A stretch of 64,000 nt of DNA from Roseovarius sp. 217. Its GTDB lineage: Bacteria; Pseudomonadota; Alphaproteobacteria; Rhodobacterales; Rhodobacteraceae. Within the stretch, counting starts at the first letter, position 1. Each line of letters begins with the position of its first letter. This document shows, piece by piece, positions 28,431 through 37,555 of this stretch. The stretch covers positions 233,239 to 297,238 of the forward strand of contig NZ_CH902584.1 of the NCBI RefSeq assembly GCF_000152845.1, written 5' to 3'. The position numbers were made by a program, and so were the translations under genes. Under the pieces are notes generated by a model. It was not told the DNA's origin. It did no database searches and saw only the letters and a program-made list of their open reading frames with translations.

Positions 28431-29363
28431 ATGACGCCCAATATCCTCTTTGCTGCTCGACCCGAGCAGTGGGACATCTATGAAAAGCCTTTGAAATCAG
28501 CCCTCTCCGAGGCGGGTGTCGCCGCGAACCTTGCACTCGATCTCGCGCCAGAAGACGTCGATTACATGGTCTATGCCCCCAACAGCGCGGTGCAGGATTT
28601 CACCCCCTATACCCGCCTCAAGGCCGTGTTGAACCTCTGGGCCGGGGTCGAGAATATCGTTGGAAATCAAACGCTAAAGGTGCCCTTGACGCGGATGGTC
28701 GATCATGGGCTGACGCAAGGGATGGTGGAATGGGTCACGGGCCATGTGCTGCGGCATCATCTGGGGATGGATGCGCATATCCTTGGGCAGGACGGGGTCT
28801 GGCGCAAGACGATCCCCCCTTTGGCCGAGGATCGCCCCGTTACGGTGCTGGGTCTGGGGGTGCTGGGACAGGCTTGCGCCAAGGCGTTGCGCGGTCTTGG
28901 GTTTCCGGTCACAGGCTGGGGGCGCAGTGCGCGCGAGGTGCCGGGGATCACCTGTCTCTCGGGCGATGACGGGCTGCGCGTGGCGCTGCAAACCGCTGAA
29001 ATCCTTGTTCTTTTGCTACCGATGACGGCCGAGACCGAGAACCTGTTGAATGCCGAACGGCTGTCCTTGCTGCCCAAAGGGGCGATGATCGTGAACCCCG
29101 GACGCGGGCCGCTGATTGACGATGAGGCGCTTTTGGCTGCGTTGGACGCAGGGCATATCGGACATGCCACGCTGGATGTGTTCCGGGTGGAGCCGTTGCC
29201 GCCCGCACATCCCTATTGGGCGCATCCGCGCGTGACGGTGACGCCGCATATCGCCTCCGAAACGCGGCCCATCACGGCGGCGCGGGTGATCATCGAGAAT
29301 GTCCGGCGCGGCGAGGCGGGAGAGCCGTTTTTGCATCTGGTGGATCGCACCAAGGGCTATTGA
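28431..29363 (+). CDS. glyoxylate/hydroxypyruvate reductase A-like dehydrogenase
   Basis: A 310-residue D-isomer-specific 2-hydroxyacid dehydrogenase. The NAD(P)-binding motif is VLGLGVLGQACAKAL (GxGxxG), the catalytic Arg region is NAxx-type FTPYTRLKAVLNLWAGVENI with NPGRGPLIDDEAL later, followed by the Glu in VFRVEPLP and the His in VTPHIASET. It is closest in style to GhrA, which reduces glyoxylate and hydroxypyruvate. It follows rodA by 5 bases, though a functional link to cell shape is not expected. It converges on the SseB-like gene 10 bases later. Confidence 0.88.
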   Translation: MTPNILFAARPEQWDIYEKPLKSALSEAGVAANLALDLAPEDVDYMVYAPNSAVQDFTPYTRLKAVLNLWAGVENIVGNQTLKVPLTRMVDHGLTQGMVEWVTGHVLRHHLGMDAHILGQDGVWRKTIPPLAEDRPVTVLGLGVLGQACAKALRGLGFPVTGWGRSAREVPGITCLSGDDGLRVALQTAEILVLLLPMTAETENLLNAERLSLLPKGAMIVNPGRGPLIDDEALLAALDAGHIGHATLDVFRVEPLPPAHPYWAHPRVTVTPHIASETRPITAARVIIENVRRGEAGEPFLHLVDRTKGY

Positions 29364-29373
29364 AACGGGATAA

Positions 29374-30159
29374 CTATCTGAGAAGTGGCGGTTTATCCGG
29401 GTCAGAGCCGGGGGCCGCGCGCACCGATGGCCGAGGTGGTTCGGGCAGATCAAAGCGCAATCCGCAGTGTGCCAGACGTGCCGCGACCGGATCGGAGGCG
29501 GCAAAGAAGGCCACGTCGAGCGCTGCCGCCTCAAGGCCCGAAAAGATCAGAACCTCAGACACAGCGCGGGCGAGGGCCGCTTGCGCCTCTGGTTGGGCAT
29601 CCACAAACCCTAAGAGATGCCCCCTCGCGCCCGTGTCATAGGTCACGCCGACCAGATAGGCGAGGTCTGCCAGCCCCGCCATGCTGGCCAACCGCGCGTC
29701 GAGCGCAAGCAAGAGGTTCTCTGGCAAGCCTTTGGGCGCGCTGAATTTTTCTGGTCGCGCCTCAATCTGTGTCGGGGCACCGCCCAAGGTTTCGGCCAGC
29801 CAATCCACCGCCTCGGGCGGGAGCAGGATCGACGAAGGGGCAACGTCAAGATTGACGCCAAGGCCCACCCCCTGCCCCGCCAGCATGGTCGCAATGCTGC
29901 GTCCGCTGAGCGCCGCATAGGGCACGATCCGGCCTGCGAATTGCGCCAAGCGGTCCTCTCGGTCGAACACGAGGACAAAGGAATGATCAGATAAATCAAA
30001 CACTTCCGGGTCAAGCTGATCACTCTCTGCCTCAGATTTCAGCAAGAGGTATAGCTCGCTTGCCGCCAAGGTCTCGTAAAACCGCAGGCGGGCTGTGGCC
30101 TCGTCGGCTGTGCGCTCCATCGCGGCATGGGCGGCGTCGAGCGGGGTCAGGTCAGTCAT
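29374..30159 (-). CDS. SseB-family protein
   Basis: A 261-residue soluble protein with an SseB-like N-terminal domain (TPLDAAHAAMERTADEATARLRF, LYLLLKSE, FVLVFDREDRLAQFA and the strand-rich YAALSGRSIATML). SseB proteins are associated with enhanced serine sensitivity, but the molecular role is not settled. The start at 30159 follows an AAAGGG box and overlaps the upstream glycosylase gene by 8 bases. The C-terminus is Pro-rich (LPEPPRPSVRAAPG). Confidence 0.8.
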   Translation of the reverse strand: MTDLTPLDAAHAAMERTADEATARLRFYETLAASELYLLLKSEAESDQLDPEVFDLSDHSFVLVFDREDRLAQFAGRIVPYAALSGRSIATMLAGQGVGLGVNLDVAPSSILLPPEAVDWLAETLGGAPTQIEARPEKFSAPKGLPENLLLALDARLASMAGLADLAYLVGVTYDTGARGHLLGFVDAQPEAQAALARAVSEVLIFSGLEAAALDVAFFAASDPVAARLAHCGLRFDLPEPPRPSVRAAPGSDPDKPPLLR

Positions 30160-30739
30160 GGATAACCCTTTGAATTTGTGCGCGTAATTCCGGCAGAACC
30201 TCGGCCTCGAACCACGGGTGTTTTCTGAGCCAAGCGGTATTGCGCCACGAGGGATGCGGCAAGGTGAAAATGCGTGGGGCATGGTCGCGCCATGCCTCCA
30301 CGGTCTGGGTCACGCCGGTTTTGACGCCGAGGTGATATTTGTGGGCATAGCCACCCACGAGCACGGTTAATTTCACATTATCAAGGGCTTGCATCACACG
30401 AGCGTGCCATGTTTTGCCACAGATACGCGGCGGCGGCAGGTCCGATCCCTTGGCATCGTAGCCGGGAAAGCAAAAGGCCATCGGCACAATTGCAACACGG
30501 GATTTATCGTAGAATTCACAAGGGCTTAGCCCCAGCCAATTGCGCAAACGATCGCCGGAGGGATCATCAAATGGCTTGCCCGACTGATGCACCCGCAGCC
30601 CCGGTGCCTGCCCGGCGATCAAGAGGCGCGCCGAGGGTTGAAACCAGACCACCGGGCGGGGGGAATGCGCCGTCTCGCTGGCGGCGAAGCGGTCGGCACA
30701 CAGACGGCAGGCGCGGATTTCCGAGGGTAGATCCGTCAT
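30152..30739 (-). CDS. uracil-DNA glycosylase family protein
   Basis: A 195-residue protein of the UDG superfamily. It begins with IRACRLCADRF (possible metal-binding Cys), then the catalytic-pocket loop LLIAGQAPGLRVHQSGKPFDDPSG and the C-terminal DNA-binding loop LPHPSWRN. It should excise uracil or related bases; the family is not one of the best-studied UDG classes. The ATG at 30739 gives the compact family length; a longer upstream frame is unlikely. It is translationally coupled to the SseB-like gene. Confidence 0.82.
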   Translation of the reverse strand: MTDLPSEIRACRLCADRFAASETAHSPRPVVWFQPSARLLIAGQAPGLRVHQSGKPFDDPSGDRLRNWLGLSPCEFYDKSRVAIVPMAFCFPGYDAKGSDLPPPRICGKTWHARVMQALDNVKLTVLVGGYAHKYHLGVKTGVTQTVEAWRDHAPRIFTLPHPSWRNTAWLRKHPWFEAEVLPELRAQIQRVIHD

Positions 30740-30800
30740 GGCTTTGTGTACATGCGAGACACTTTGTACTCGGATTCGGTACGCATTTTGCACGCGCCCT

Positions 30801-31397
30801 TCATTGAAGGGTGACACCCGCCGCCGCCATCGCCGCCTCTGCCGTCGCCAGTGATCCGCCAAGGTCGATCCCCCGCGCCAGATCGCGCCTGACGGTGACA
30901 CGGTAGCCCAGGCGGGCGGCATCAAGGGCCGAGTAGTTGACACAGAAGTCAGTGGCGAGGCCGACCATGGTGAGGTCCGTGATGCCGCGCGTTTGCAGAT
31001 AGCCATGCAGCCCGGTGGGGGTCGTTTGGTCATTCTCGAAAAACGCCGAATAGCTGTCGATGGCGGGGTTGTAGCCTTTACGAAGGATGAGGTCCGCGCG
31101 CGTTGTGTTCAGCCCCGCGTGAAACGCCGCCCCCTCGCTGCCCTGAACGCAGTGATCGGGCCAGAGCACTTGGGGGCCATAGGGCATCTGGGTCATCTCA
31201 TAGGGGGATTTACCGGGATGTGACGACGCAAATGAGGAATGGCCAGAGGGATGCCAATCCTGAGTCAGGATCACCGCGCCAAACGTCTCCATCACGGCGT
31301 TGATGCCCGACACGATCTGATCGCCGTCGGGTACGGCGAGCGCCCCACCGGGGCAAAAGTCATTTTGCAGGTCGATCACGAGTAGCGCGGATGTCAT
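30801..31397 (-). CDS. pncA: nicotinamidase
   Basis: A 198-residue isochorismatase-fold hydrolase that converts nicotinamide to nicotinate for NAD salvage. The catalytic triad is D9 (LVIDLQNDF), K107 (LRKGYNP) and C152 ([11 protein letters not shown]). The metal site D47-W-H49-P-S-G-H53 is intact. An AAAGGAG box lies 7 bases before the ATG at 31397, so an upstream extension to 31529 is rejected. It is divergent from trhO across 105 bases. Confidence 0.95.
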   Translation of the reverse strand: MTSALLVIDLQNDFCPGGALAVPDGDQIVSGINAVMETFGAVILTQDWHPSGHSSFASSHPGKSPYEMTQMPYGPQVLWPDHCVQGSEGAAFHAGLNTTRADLILRKGYNPAIDSYSAFFENDQTTPTGLHGYLQTRGITDLTMVGLATDFCVNYSALDAARLGYRVTVRRDLARGIDLGGSLATAEAAMAAAGVTLQ

Positions 31398-31502
31398 GGC
31401 AAGTCTCCTTTGCCCTATAGGGGTAGGCAGGGCGGGCCCTCGCGTCAATGGCGGCGGATTGTCCTCTTGCGAGGGGGCGCGAGGGGGCGTAAGCCGCGCG
31501 CC

Positions 31503-32417
31503 ATGTACAAGATTGCAGCGCTTTATCATTTCACCCGGTTCGACGACCCCGCCGCCGTGCAGGGGCCGCTACAAGCCCTGTGTGACGCCGAAAAGATCAG
31601 CGGATCGCTCTTGCTGGCGCGCGAGGGGATCAATGGCACGATTGCCGGGCCTGCGGCGGGGATTGCCGCCGTTTTGGCGCATATCCGCGCGCTGCCCGGC
31701 TGTGACGGTCTGGAGTGGAAAGAGAGCGAAAGCGCCGCGCAACCGTTTCGCCGAATGAAGGTGCGGCTCAAGAAAGAGATCGTGACCATGGGGCAGCCCG
31801 ATGTCGACCCGCGTGCGCGGGTCGGGCATTATGTTGAGCCTGCCGCGTGGAATGATCTGATCCGCAGCCCCGATGTGGCGGTGATCGACACGCGCAATGA
31901 TTACGAGGTAGCGATTGGCACCTTTGAAGGCGCTGTCGATCCGCAGACTGCGACATTCCGCGATTTCCCGGCGTGGTGGGAGGAAAACAAGCATCGCTTT
32001 CACAACAAGCGGATTGCGATGTTCTGCACCGGGGGCATTCGCTGTGAGAAATCCACCAACTACCTGTTGGGGCAAGGGGTTGAGGAGGTCTATCACCTCA
32101 AGGGTGGTATTCTGAAATATCTCGAAGAGGTGCCTGCGGATCAGAGCACATGGCAGGGCGAATGCTTTGTCTTTGATGCTCGGGTGTCGGTCGGCCATGG
32201 GCTCAAACAGGGGCCGCATCGGTTATGTCATGCCTGCCGCCGCCCGATCCTGCCCGGCGATATGGGGCGGCCCGAGTATGAAGAGGGCGTCGCCTGTCAT
32301 CAGTGCGTGGACGAGACGAGCGCAGAGGACAAGGCCCGGTTTCGCGAGCGGCAAAAGCAGATGGCCTTGGCCGAGGCGCGGGGCGCGCGGCATATCAAGA
32401 TCGTTCACGAGGGGTAA
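31503..32417 (+). CDS. trhO: tRNA uridine(34) hydroxylase, rhodanese-type
   Basis: A 304-residue protein of the TrhO/YceA family, which makes 5-hydroxyuridine at tRNA position 34 in an oxygen-dependent way. It has an N-terminal ferredoxin-like domain ([17 protein letters not shown]) and a rhodanese domain with C175 in [12 protein letters not shown]. The C-terminal zinc-like Cys pairs CHAC and CHQC are also visible. The ATG at 31503 starts [15 protein letters not shown], as in the family. It ends in a convergent gap that holds a palindrome and a dispersed repeat. Confidence 0.95.
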   Translation: MYKIAALYHFTRFDDPAAVQGPLQALCDAEKISGSLLLAREGINGTIAGPAAGIAAVLAHIRALPGCDGLEWKESESAAQPFRRMKVRLKKEIVTMGQPDVDPRARVGHYVEPAAWNDLIRSPDVAVIDTRNDYEVAIGTFEGAVDPQTATFRDFPAWWEENKHRFHNKRIAMFCTGGIRCEKSTNYLLGQGVEEVYHLKGGILKYLEEVPADQSTWQGECFVFDARVSVGHGLKQGPHRLCHACRRPILPGDMGRPEYEEGVACHQCVDETSAEDKARFRERQKQMALAEARGARHIKIVHEG

Positions 32418-32434
32418 GAGATAGGGGCTGTTGG

Positions 32435-32450
32435 TTGCCACATGTGGCAA
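32435..32450. terminator. perfect 16-bp palindrome downstream of trhO
   Basis: TTGCCACATGTGGCAA is a perfect palindrome 18 bases past the trhO stop. It could fold as a stem at the end of the transcript or be a regulator site; no U-run follows. It touches the edge of the dispersed repeat. Confidence 0.3.
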
Positions 32451-32622
32451 GCCGTGCGGTCGCTGGGCCGGGGACTAGCGAAGCTACGGCGGCAACTGGC
32501 ACTTTATCCCAGCAAAGCCCGCATAACCTCTAAATGTTGCGCGACTTGTCCAAATCGCTAGGCCGCGGGACGGCCCAGCGATCGCGCGGCGGCGCGTTCC
32601 GCGCCTTGATTCCGCGCGGGGC
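32450..32622 (+). repeat. dispersed repeat, copy A (inverted relative to 46185-46355)
   Basis: Two conserved blocks flank a variable middle. Block 32552-32622 and block 32450-32484 match, as reverse complements, 46185-46251 and 46319-46355. The first block contains an imperfect hairpin CGCTAGGCC/GGCCCAGCG with loop GCGGGAC. Total length (173 bp) almost equals that of the other copy (171 bp). It lies between the convergent genes trhO and plsY. No reading frame is shared by the copies. It looks like a REP/BIME-type intergenic element. Confidence 0.7.
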
Positions 32623-32637
32623 TAAATTTACGCCCCC

Positions 32638-33246
32638 CTACTCCTTTTGCCCAATCCTCGGCTCTGTCCCCGCCTTGATCCGGGCGATATTGCTGCGGTG
32701 CCGCCAAAAGATCAGCAACGACAGCACGAAGGCCAGCATCATTCCCGCGCTATAGCCCAGCACCACCATCCAGCCGGTCGAGAGCGCCGCCGCCATGATC
32801 GCGGCCTTGGATGACACCCGCGTGACCAGCGCCGTTACCAGCCATATGGCACAGCTTGCCAGCCCCACCGGCCACGCCAGCGCCAGAAGGATGCCAAGAA
32901 AGGTCGCCACCCCCTTGCCACCGCGAAAGCCAAGCCAGACCGGGTAGCAATGCCCCACGAATGACGCCAATGCCGCCAGCTGTGCTGCGTCCTCGCCGGC
33001 CATGGCCCGCGCCAAGAGAACAGCCACCGCCCCCTTGCCGCCATCGAGCAAAAGCGTCAGTGCCGCCGCCGTCTTGTTGCCGGTGCGCAGCACATTGGTG
33101 GCCCCGATATTGCCCGATCCGATCTCGCGCAGGTTGCCAAGGCCCATGACCCGCGCCAGCACCATGCCAAAGGGGATGGAGCCCAGAAGATAGCCGATCA
33201 CGGCCCAGAGCAGGAGCAGGGTTGTGGTGGTCTCGATCAGGGGCAT
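32638..33246 (-). CDS. plsY: glycerol-3-phosphate acyltransferase PlsY
   Basis: A 202-residue polytopic membrane enzyme that acylates the sn-1 position of glycerol-3-phosphate from acyl-phosphate, the first step of phospholipid synthesis. Motif 1 is GSIPFGMVLARVMGLGNLREIGSGNIGATNVLR (the GSGNIGATNVLR portion is diagnostic), motif 2 is LDGGKGAVAVLLAR, and motif 3 is HCYPVWLGFRGGKGVATFLG. Its ATG overlaps the end of the dihydroorotase-like gene by 10 bases. Confidence 0.96.
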   Translation of the reverse strand: MPLIETTTTLLLLWAVIGYLLGSIPFGMVLARVMGLGNLREIGSGNIGATNVLRTGNKTAAALTLLLDGGKGAVAVLLARAMAGEDAAQLAALASFVGHCYPVWLGFRGGKGVATFLGILLALAWPVGLASCAIWLVTALVTRVSSKAAIMAAALSTGWMVVLGYSAGMMLAFVLSLLIFWRHRSNIARIKAGTEPRIGQKE

Positions 33247-34523
33247 GTGTCGGCCTCAAATACGCGGGTGCCTGCGACATAGGTCGCGCAAACCTTACCC
33301 TGCAGGCGCGCGCCGTCAAAGGGGGTGTTCTTGGATTTCGATCTGAGCGCGAAGCGGTCCAGCACAAAGGGCTTCATCGGATCAAACAGCACCAGATCGG
33401 CAGGCGCGCCAACGGCCAACCGCCCCGAGGCCAATCCCAGCCGCTTTGCAGGGTTGAGCGACATCGCCCGGAACAGCGTCGGCAGATCAAGCGCCTCGGC
33501 GTGATAGAGCCGCAGCGCGACGGGCAACAGCGTCTCGAGCGCCACAGCGCCGCTTGCCGCCTCTTCAAACGGCAGGCGTTTGGATTCCTCATCCTGCGGC
33601 GTGTGCATCGAACTGATGATGTCGATCAGCCCCTCGCGCAGCGCTTCGATCACGGCCTGACGGTCATCCTCGGATCTGAGCGGCGGCTTGACCTTGAAGA
33701 AGGTGCGGTAGTCCGAGACATCCAGCTCATTGAGCGTCAGGTGATGGATCGACGTGCCCGCCGTGATATCAAGCCCGTTCTTCTTGGCCCGCGCCAGCGC
33801 GGGCAGCGCGCGGGCGGTGGTGATCTGATCGGCGTGATAGCGCGCGCCGGTCATTTCCAAAAGGGCTATGTCACGGTCCAGCCCCATCCGCTCGGCCATG
33901 GGCGACACGGCGGGTAGACCCCGGAGCGAGGCGAACTTGCCAGAGGTTGCCGCCGCCCCGGCGCTCAGGCCGGGGTCTTGGGGATGGCCAATCACCAGCG
34001 CGCCAAGCGAGCGGGCATAGGTCAGCGCGCGGCTCAGCACCTTGGTGTCGGTCACCACATGGTCGCAATCGGTAAAGGCCACCGCCCCCGCATCCATGAG
34101 AAAGCCGATTTCGGTCATCTCGCGGCCCTGCCGCCCCTTGGTCAGCGCCGCCATCACGAGCACATTGACGGGGGCCGCCTCATTGGCGCGGCGGGCGACA
34201 AATTCCAGCACTTCGGGGCTGTCGATGGCGGGGGATGTATCGGGGCGGGTGACCATGGTGGTGACCCCGCCCGCCGCCGCCGCGAGGCCCGCAGAGCGGT
34301 AGCTTTCCTTGTGCCGCTCGCCCGGCTCGCAGACCTTGACGCCGATATCGACGATACCGGGGGCAAGGCAATGGCCGCCGCAGTCGATCACGGCCTCGGC
34401 CTGCGGTGCGGCACCCGTGCCGCGCGCGGCAATCACGCCCTTGTCGATCAGGAGCCAGCCGAGGGCATCCGTCCCCGCCTCGGGGTCAATCAGGCGGGCA
34501 TTGGTGAAAAGGGTTTGGGTCAT
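33237..34523 (-). CDS. dihydroorotase-like protein, probably non-catalytic (PyrX/PyrC' type)
   Basis: A 428-residue amidohydrolase-fold protein clearly homologous to class I dihydroorotase (CLAPGIVDI, GVTTMVTRPDTSP, IHHLTLNELD, KPPLRSEDDR). Key residues are missing: the HxH metal motif after the Asp is replaced by G61 and K63 (DIGVKV at 59-64), and the TDHAPH-type catalytic Asp segment reads SSMHTPQ (304-310). In pseudomonads an inactive dihydroorotase homologue is needed to assemble aspartate carbamoyltransferase. With pyrB upstream in the same operon, that role fits here. ATG 34523 follows a GAAAG box. Confidence 0.85.
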   Translation of the reverse strand: MTQTLFTNARLIDPEAGTDALGWLLIDKGVIAARGTGAAPQAEAVIDCGGHCLAPGIVDIGVKVCEPGERHKESYRSAGLAAAAGGVTTMVTRPDTSPAIDSPEVLEFVARRANEAAPVNVLVMAALTKGRQGREMTEIGFLMDAGAVAFTDCDHVVTDTKVLSRALTYARSLGALVIGHPQDPGLSAGAAATSGKFASLRGLPAVSPMAERMGLDRDIALLEMTGARYHADQITTARALPALARAKKNGLDITAGTSIHHLTLNELDVSDYRTFFKVKPPLRSEDDRQAVIEALREGLIDIISSMHTPQDEESKRLPFEEAASGAVALETLLPVALRLYHAEALDLPTLFRAMSLNPAKRLGLASGRLAVGAPADLVLFDPMKPFVLDRFALRSKSKNTPFDGARLQGKVCATYVAGTRVFEADTCP

Positions 34524-34553
34524 ACTGTTACTTTCTTTCGGCTTTGGCACTGT

Positions 34554-34655
34554 TCATCCCGCCACCCAGACCATCACCACCGTCAGCGCCGCGATCACCA
34601 GCAGTGCTGCCATCGCGACTTTGCCGGACATGCGTGGGTCTTTCGGTTCCTGCAT
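34554..34655 (-). CDS. 33-residue single-pass membrane protein
   Basis: A short gene with ATG at 34655 and TGA at 34554-34556. The product starts MQEPKDPRMSGKVAM and continues as one hydrophobic helix (ALLVIAALTVVMVWVAG). A GAGGGCAGG segment lies just before the ATG. It sits 9 bases after the bPH-like gene and 30 bases before the dihydroorotase-like gene, all on the same strand. Its compact operon placement and a clean membrane helix support it as real, but translation is unproven. Confidence 0.5.
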   Translation of the reverse strand: MQEPKDPRMSGKVAMAALLVIAALTVVMVWVAG

Positions 34656-34664
34656 CCTGCCCTC

Positions 34665-35108
34665 TTACACTCCTGCGGCGGCGCGTATCCGCGCCTCGGT
34701 GCCTGCGCGGTCAGCTTGATATTTGATCAGGTGCTTGTCGCCTGCGGCGGTGATCACCTGCACAGCACTGCCAAGCCCGCGCACCGTTTTAATCTCTGCA
34801 AGACGCACCGCGCGGGTTTGCGGGCCGAGTAGGCGCCGGTCTGTCAGATCCCAGCGCGCCTTGAGCTCATCGGAGGCCACGTAAAAGCCGCGCACGGCAA
34901 TCGCCGCAAGGCCGCCCACCGCCCCGGTCCAGGCATGCGGATTGCCGATCGCCCAGAGGATGCCCATGCCAAGCGCCATCGCCCCGGCGGCAAGCCAGGC
35001 GTGATCGCGCCAATAGGCGCTGCGGTCGGGGTGAAAGCTATGCATCACGCGTTCGCCAAGATCGAGCGGTGTTGTGGGTGTCATGGAATGGATGAGATCG
35101 CCGATCAC
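34665..35108 (-). CDS. membrane protein with bacterial PH-like domain
   Basis: A 147-residue protein with two hydrophobic segments (about residues 38-58, WLAAGAMALGMGILWAIG, and 62-78) followed by a bPH-like strand pattern (ARWDLTDRRLLGPQTRAVRLAEIKTVRGLG, of which WDLTDRRLL is the telling portion). The GTG at 35108 overlaps the previous stop (GTGA); ATG 35084 is an alternative start without a clear ribosome-binding site. Function is unknown. It lies inside the pyrB operon. Confidence 0.65.
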   Translation of the reverse strand: MIGDLIHSMTPTTPLDLGERVMHSFHPDRSAYWRDHAWLAAGAMALGMGILWAIGNPHAWTGAVGGLAAIAVRGFYVASDELKARWDLTDRRLLGPQTRAVRLAEIKTVRGLGSAVQVITAAGDKHLIKYQADRAGTEARIRAAAGV

Positions 35109-35638
35109 AGCTTGACCGCCAGACCGATGGCCACCGCCGCCCCGATGGCCAGGAGGGCCAGCGCCGCAAAGGCCATCAGCCGAAGACGCCCTGCGCCGCG
35201 CGGACGGGCATTGGCGCGGGCGCTGACCACACCCTCGGCACCGCCGCTGGGCAGCGGGGCAAAGCGCGCGGGGGGGGCCGTATCCTCGGAAAACCGGCCA
35301 ATCAGGCGCAGCGGCGCACGTGGGCGCATTTCGAGGGCGCGACCTTCAAAGGCGCGGGACGGCAGGATCAGAACTCGGCCCTTCAGCCCGTTCAACTGTC
35401 CGCGCATCGGGCCAAGGTCGCCTGCGGCGATGCCATGCCCCTCGGCCAGATAGTCCGACAGGGTCATGCTCTGCAAATCCTCAAGATCGAAGAGTTCGAT
35501 TTCCGAGGTTTTCAACTCTCCCGCGCCCAGAGCTTGGAGAATGGCCTCATCGGCATGGGGTTTGGCGCGGTCCTCGTCCACGGCAAAGACGCGCACCACA
35601 TGGGCCTCTCCCGCCGGGATCTGCAGCCGCGTGCTCAT
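35105..35638 (-). CDS. tail-anchored protein of unknown function in the pyrB operon
   Basis: A 177-residue protein with a soluble N-terminal region ([42 protein letters not shown]), a Pro/Arg-rich linker, and a single C-terminal membrane helix (about residues 152-176, [22 protein letters not shown]). It overlaps pyrB and the next gene by 4 bases each, so its expression is tied to pyrimidine synthesis. I do not recognise a named family. Confidence 0.65.
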   Translation of the reverse strand: MSTRLQIPAGEAHVVRVFAVDEDRAKPHADEAILQALGAGELKTSEIELFDLEDLQSMTLSDYLAEGHGIAAGDLGPMRGQLNGLKGRVLILPSRAFEGRALEMRPRAPLRLIGRFSEDTAPPARFAPLPSGGAEGVVSARANARPRGAGRLRLMAFAALALLAIGAAVAIGLAVKL

Positions 35639-36582
35639 GCCGCTGCCGCCCGACGTGCGCGCAGATTGCGCGCGAGCAGGTCCATTGCCGCCATGCGCAC
35701 CGCGACGCCCATCTCGACCTGATCCTGAATGACCGAGCGGTTGATGTCATCGGCAATCTCGCCGTCGATCTCGACGCCGCGATTCATCGGGCCGGGATGC
35801 ATGACGATGGCATCGGGCTTGGCATGGGCCAGCTTTTCAGCATCGAGCCCGTAGCGGTGGTAATATTCGCGCTCCGACGGGATGAACCCGCCGTCCATGC
35901 GTTCCTTTTGCAGCCTTAGCATCATCACGACATCCGCGCCCTCCAGCCCGCGGCGCATGTCATCATAGACCTCGACGCCAAAGGCGTCGATGCCTGTGGG
36001 CATGAGCGTGGGCGGGCCGATCAGGCGTATGCGGTTCTCCATCCGGCCCAAGAGCAGGATATTCGAGCGCGCCACGCGGCTATGGGCGATGTCGCCACAG
36101 ATGGCCACGGTCAGCCGGTGCAACCGCCCCTTGGCGCGGCGGATGGTCAGCGCATCCAAGAGTGCCTGGGTGGGATGTTCGTGCCGCCCGTCGCCCGCAT
36201 TGAGCACCGCACAGCGCACCTTTTGCGCCAAGAGGTCCACCGCGCCGGAGTGGGGATGCCGCACCACCAGCAGGTCGGGGTGCATGGCGTTGAGCGTGAG
36301 CGCGGTATCAATCAGGGTTTCGCCCTTTTTGAGGCTCGAGGCCTGCATTGCCATATTCATCACATCCGCGCCCAGACGCTTGCCTGCCAGCTCGAAACTG
36401 GCCTGCGTGCGGGTGGAATTCTCGAAGAACATGTTGATCTGCGTGAGCCCCGCCAGCACATCGCCATGTTTCGTGGCGCTGCGGTTGAGGGTCACGTAAT
36501 CCTCGGCCAGATCGAGAATCGCGGTGATATCCGCCGGGGACAGCGGCTCGATCCCCAAGAGATGCGCGTGTGGAAATGTCAT
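35635..36582 (-). CDS. pyrB: aspartate carbamoyltransferase catalytic subunit
   Basis: A 315-residue enzyme that joins carbamoyl phosphate and aspartate in pyrimidine synthesis. The carbamoyl-phosphate motif is [13 protein letters not shown], then [28 protein letters not shown] and [10 protein letters not shown]. No pyrI regulatory gene is nearby; instead a degenerate dihydroorotase homologue follows in the operon, as in organisms with a PyrB-PyrX complex. The gene heads a leftward operon that continues through plsY. Confidence 0.97.
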   Translation of the reverse strand: MTFPHAHLLGIEPLSPADITAILDLAEDYVTLNRSATKHGDVLAGLTQINMFFENSTRTQASFELAGKRLGADVMNMAMQASSLKKGETLIDTALTLNAMHPDLLVVRHPHSGAVDLLAQKVRCAVLNAGDGRHEHPTQALLDALTIRRAKGRLHRLTVAICGDIAHSRVARSNILLLGRMENRIRLIGPPTLMPTGIDAFGVEVYDDMRRGLEGADVVMMLRLQKERMDGGFIPSEREYYHRYGLDAEKLAHAKPDAIVMHPGPMNRGVEIDGEIADDINRSVIQDQVEMGVAVRMAAMDLLARNLRARRAAAA

Positions 36583-36678
36583 GCCGCCCTCCGAGCCGGT
36601 TCATCCCGCTTTGTAAGACCGCTGGTGCCGCAGGGCAAGGCGGGGTTTGCGCCTGGGCGTTTGGCGTTCATCGTTCTG

Positions 36679-36687
36679 CAAATACTC
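36679..36687 (-). repeat. GAGTATTTG intergenic motif, copy 2
   Basis: On the minus strand this reads GAGTATTTG followed by CAGAACGATGAA, in the 178-base divergent gap between pyrB and the uracil-DNA glycosylase gene. It matches the motif at 21297-21305. Otherwise the gap shows no clear promoter or terminator. Confidence 0.35.
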
Positions 36688-36760
36688 AAATCCGCGCTGG
36701 ATCGCGGGCGCGCCATCATGGCTCTTTCACCGGGGCGCGCCACGGGGTAGCGTCACGCGC

Positions 36761-37555
36761 ATGGAATCAACGCTCCGCCCCCATGATGCGCTGGCCAGTC
36801 TGGTCTGGCAGATCGAGCTTGGCGCGACCGAGGCGATCTGTGATGCGCCGATCAATCGCTATGACTTGCCGGACAAGGTCGCCAAGCCCGCCGCCGCGCC
36901 CAAGGCTGAGGGGCGGCCCGCCGCGCCGGTGGCCCCCGAGAGCAGCGATCCGGTGGCTGTGGCGCGCGCCTCTGCCACGGCAGCCCCGGACCGGGACGCG
37001 CTGCGCGCTGCGCTGGGGGCCTATCCGCATTGCGACCTCAAGCGTGGCGCACGCAATCTGGTGTTCTGTGATGGCAACCCGGCCGCGCGGGTGATGATCA
37101 TCGGCGAGGCACCGGGGCGGGACGAGGATCTGCAAGGCTTGCCCTTTGTGGGTCGTGCCGGGCAGCTTCTGGACCGGATGCTGGCGGCTATCGGCCTGAC
37201 GCGCGGGGCCGACGCGCCGCAAGAGGCGGTCTATATCACCAATGTCCTGCCGTGGCGCCCGCCGCAAAACCGCGACCCAAGCACCGAGGAAATCGCCATG
37301 ATGCGCCCCTTCGTGGCACGGCATGTGGATCTGATCGCGCCGGATCTCATCGTGCTGATGGGCAATATCAGCTGTGATGCAGGTCTCGGCAAACGCGGCA
37401 TCACCCGGCTGCGCGGCACATGGGCCGAGGCCTATGGCAAGCCCGCGCTGCCAATGTTTCATCCGGCCTATCTCTTGCGCACGCCTGCGGCCAAGCGCGA
37501 GGCATGGGCCGATCTGCTGGCGCTCAAGGCGCGGCTGCGCGAGGCGACAAAATGA
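36761..37555 (+). CDS. uracil-DNA glycosylase, family 4-like
   Basis: A 264-residue UDG. The catalytic motif is [22 protein letters not shown], then [14 protein letters not shown] and the C-terminal HPAYLLR. An N-terminal linker of about 90 residues is Ala/Pro-rich. Family 4 enzymes bind a 4Fe-4S cluster; Cys residues flanking [10 protein letters not shown] (HCDLK and VFCDG) could contribute, but not all usual positions are evident. ATG 36761 (MESTLRPHD) was preferred over an upstream frame. It overlaps the LysE gene (ATGA). Confidence 0.88.
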   Translation: MESTLRPHDALASLVWQIELGATEAICDAPINRYDLPDKVAKPAAAPKAEGRPAAPVAPESSDPVAVARASATAAPDRDALRAALGAYPHCDLKRGARNLVFCDGNPAARVMIIGEAPGRDEDLQGLPFVGRAGQLLDRMLAAIGLTRGADAPQEAVYITNVLPWRPPQNRDPSTEEIAMMRPFVARHVDLIAPDLIVLMGNISCDAGLGKRGITRLRGTWAEAYGKPALPMFHPAYLLRTPAAKREAWADLLALKARLREATK

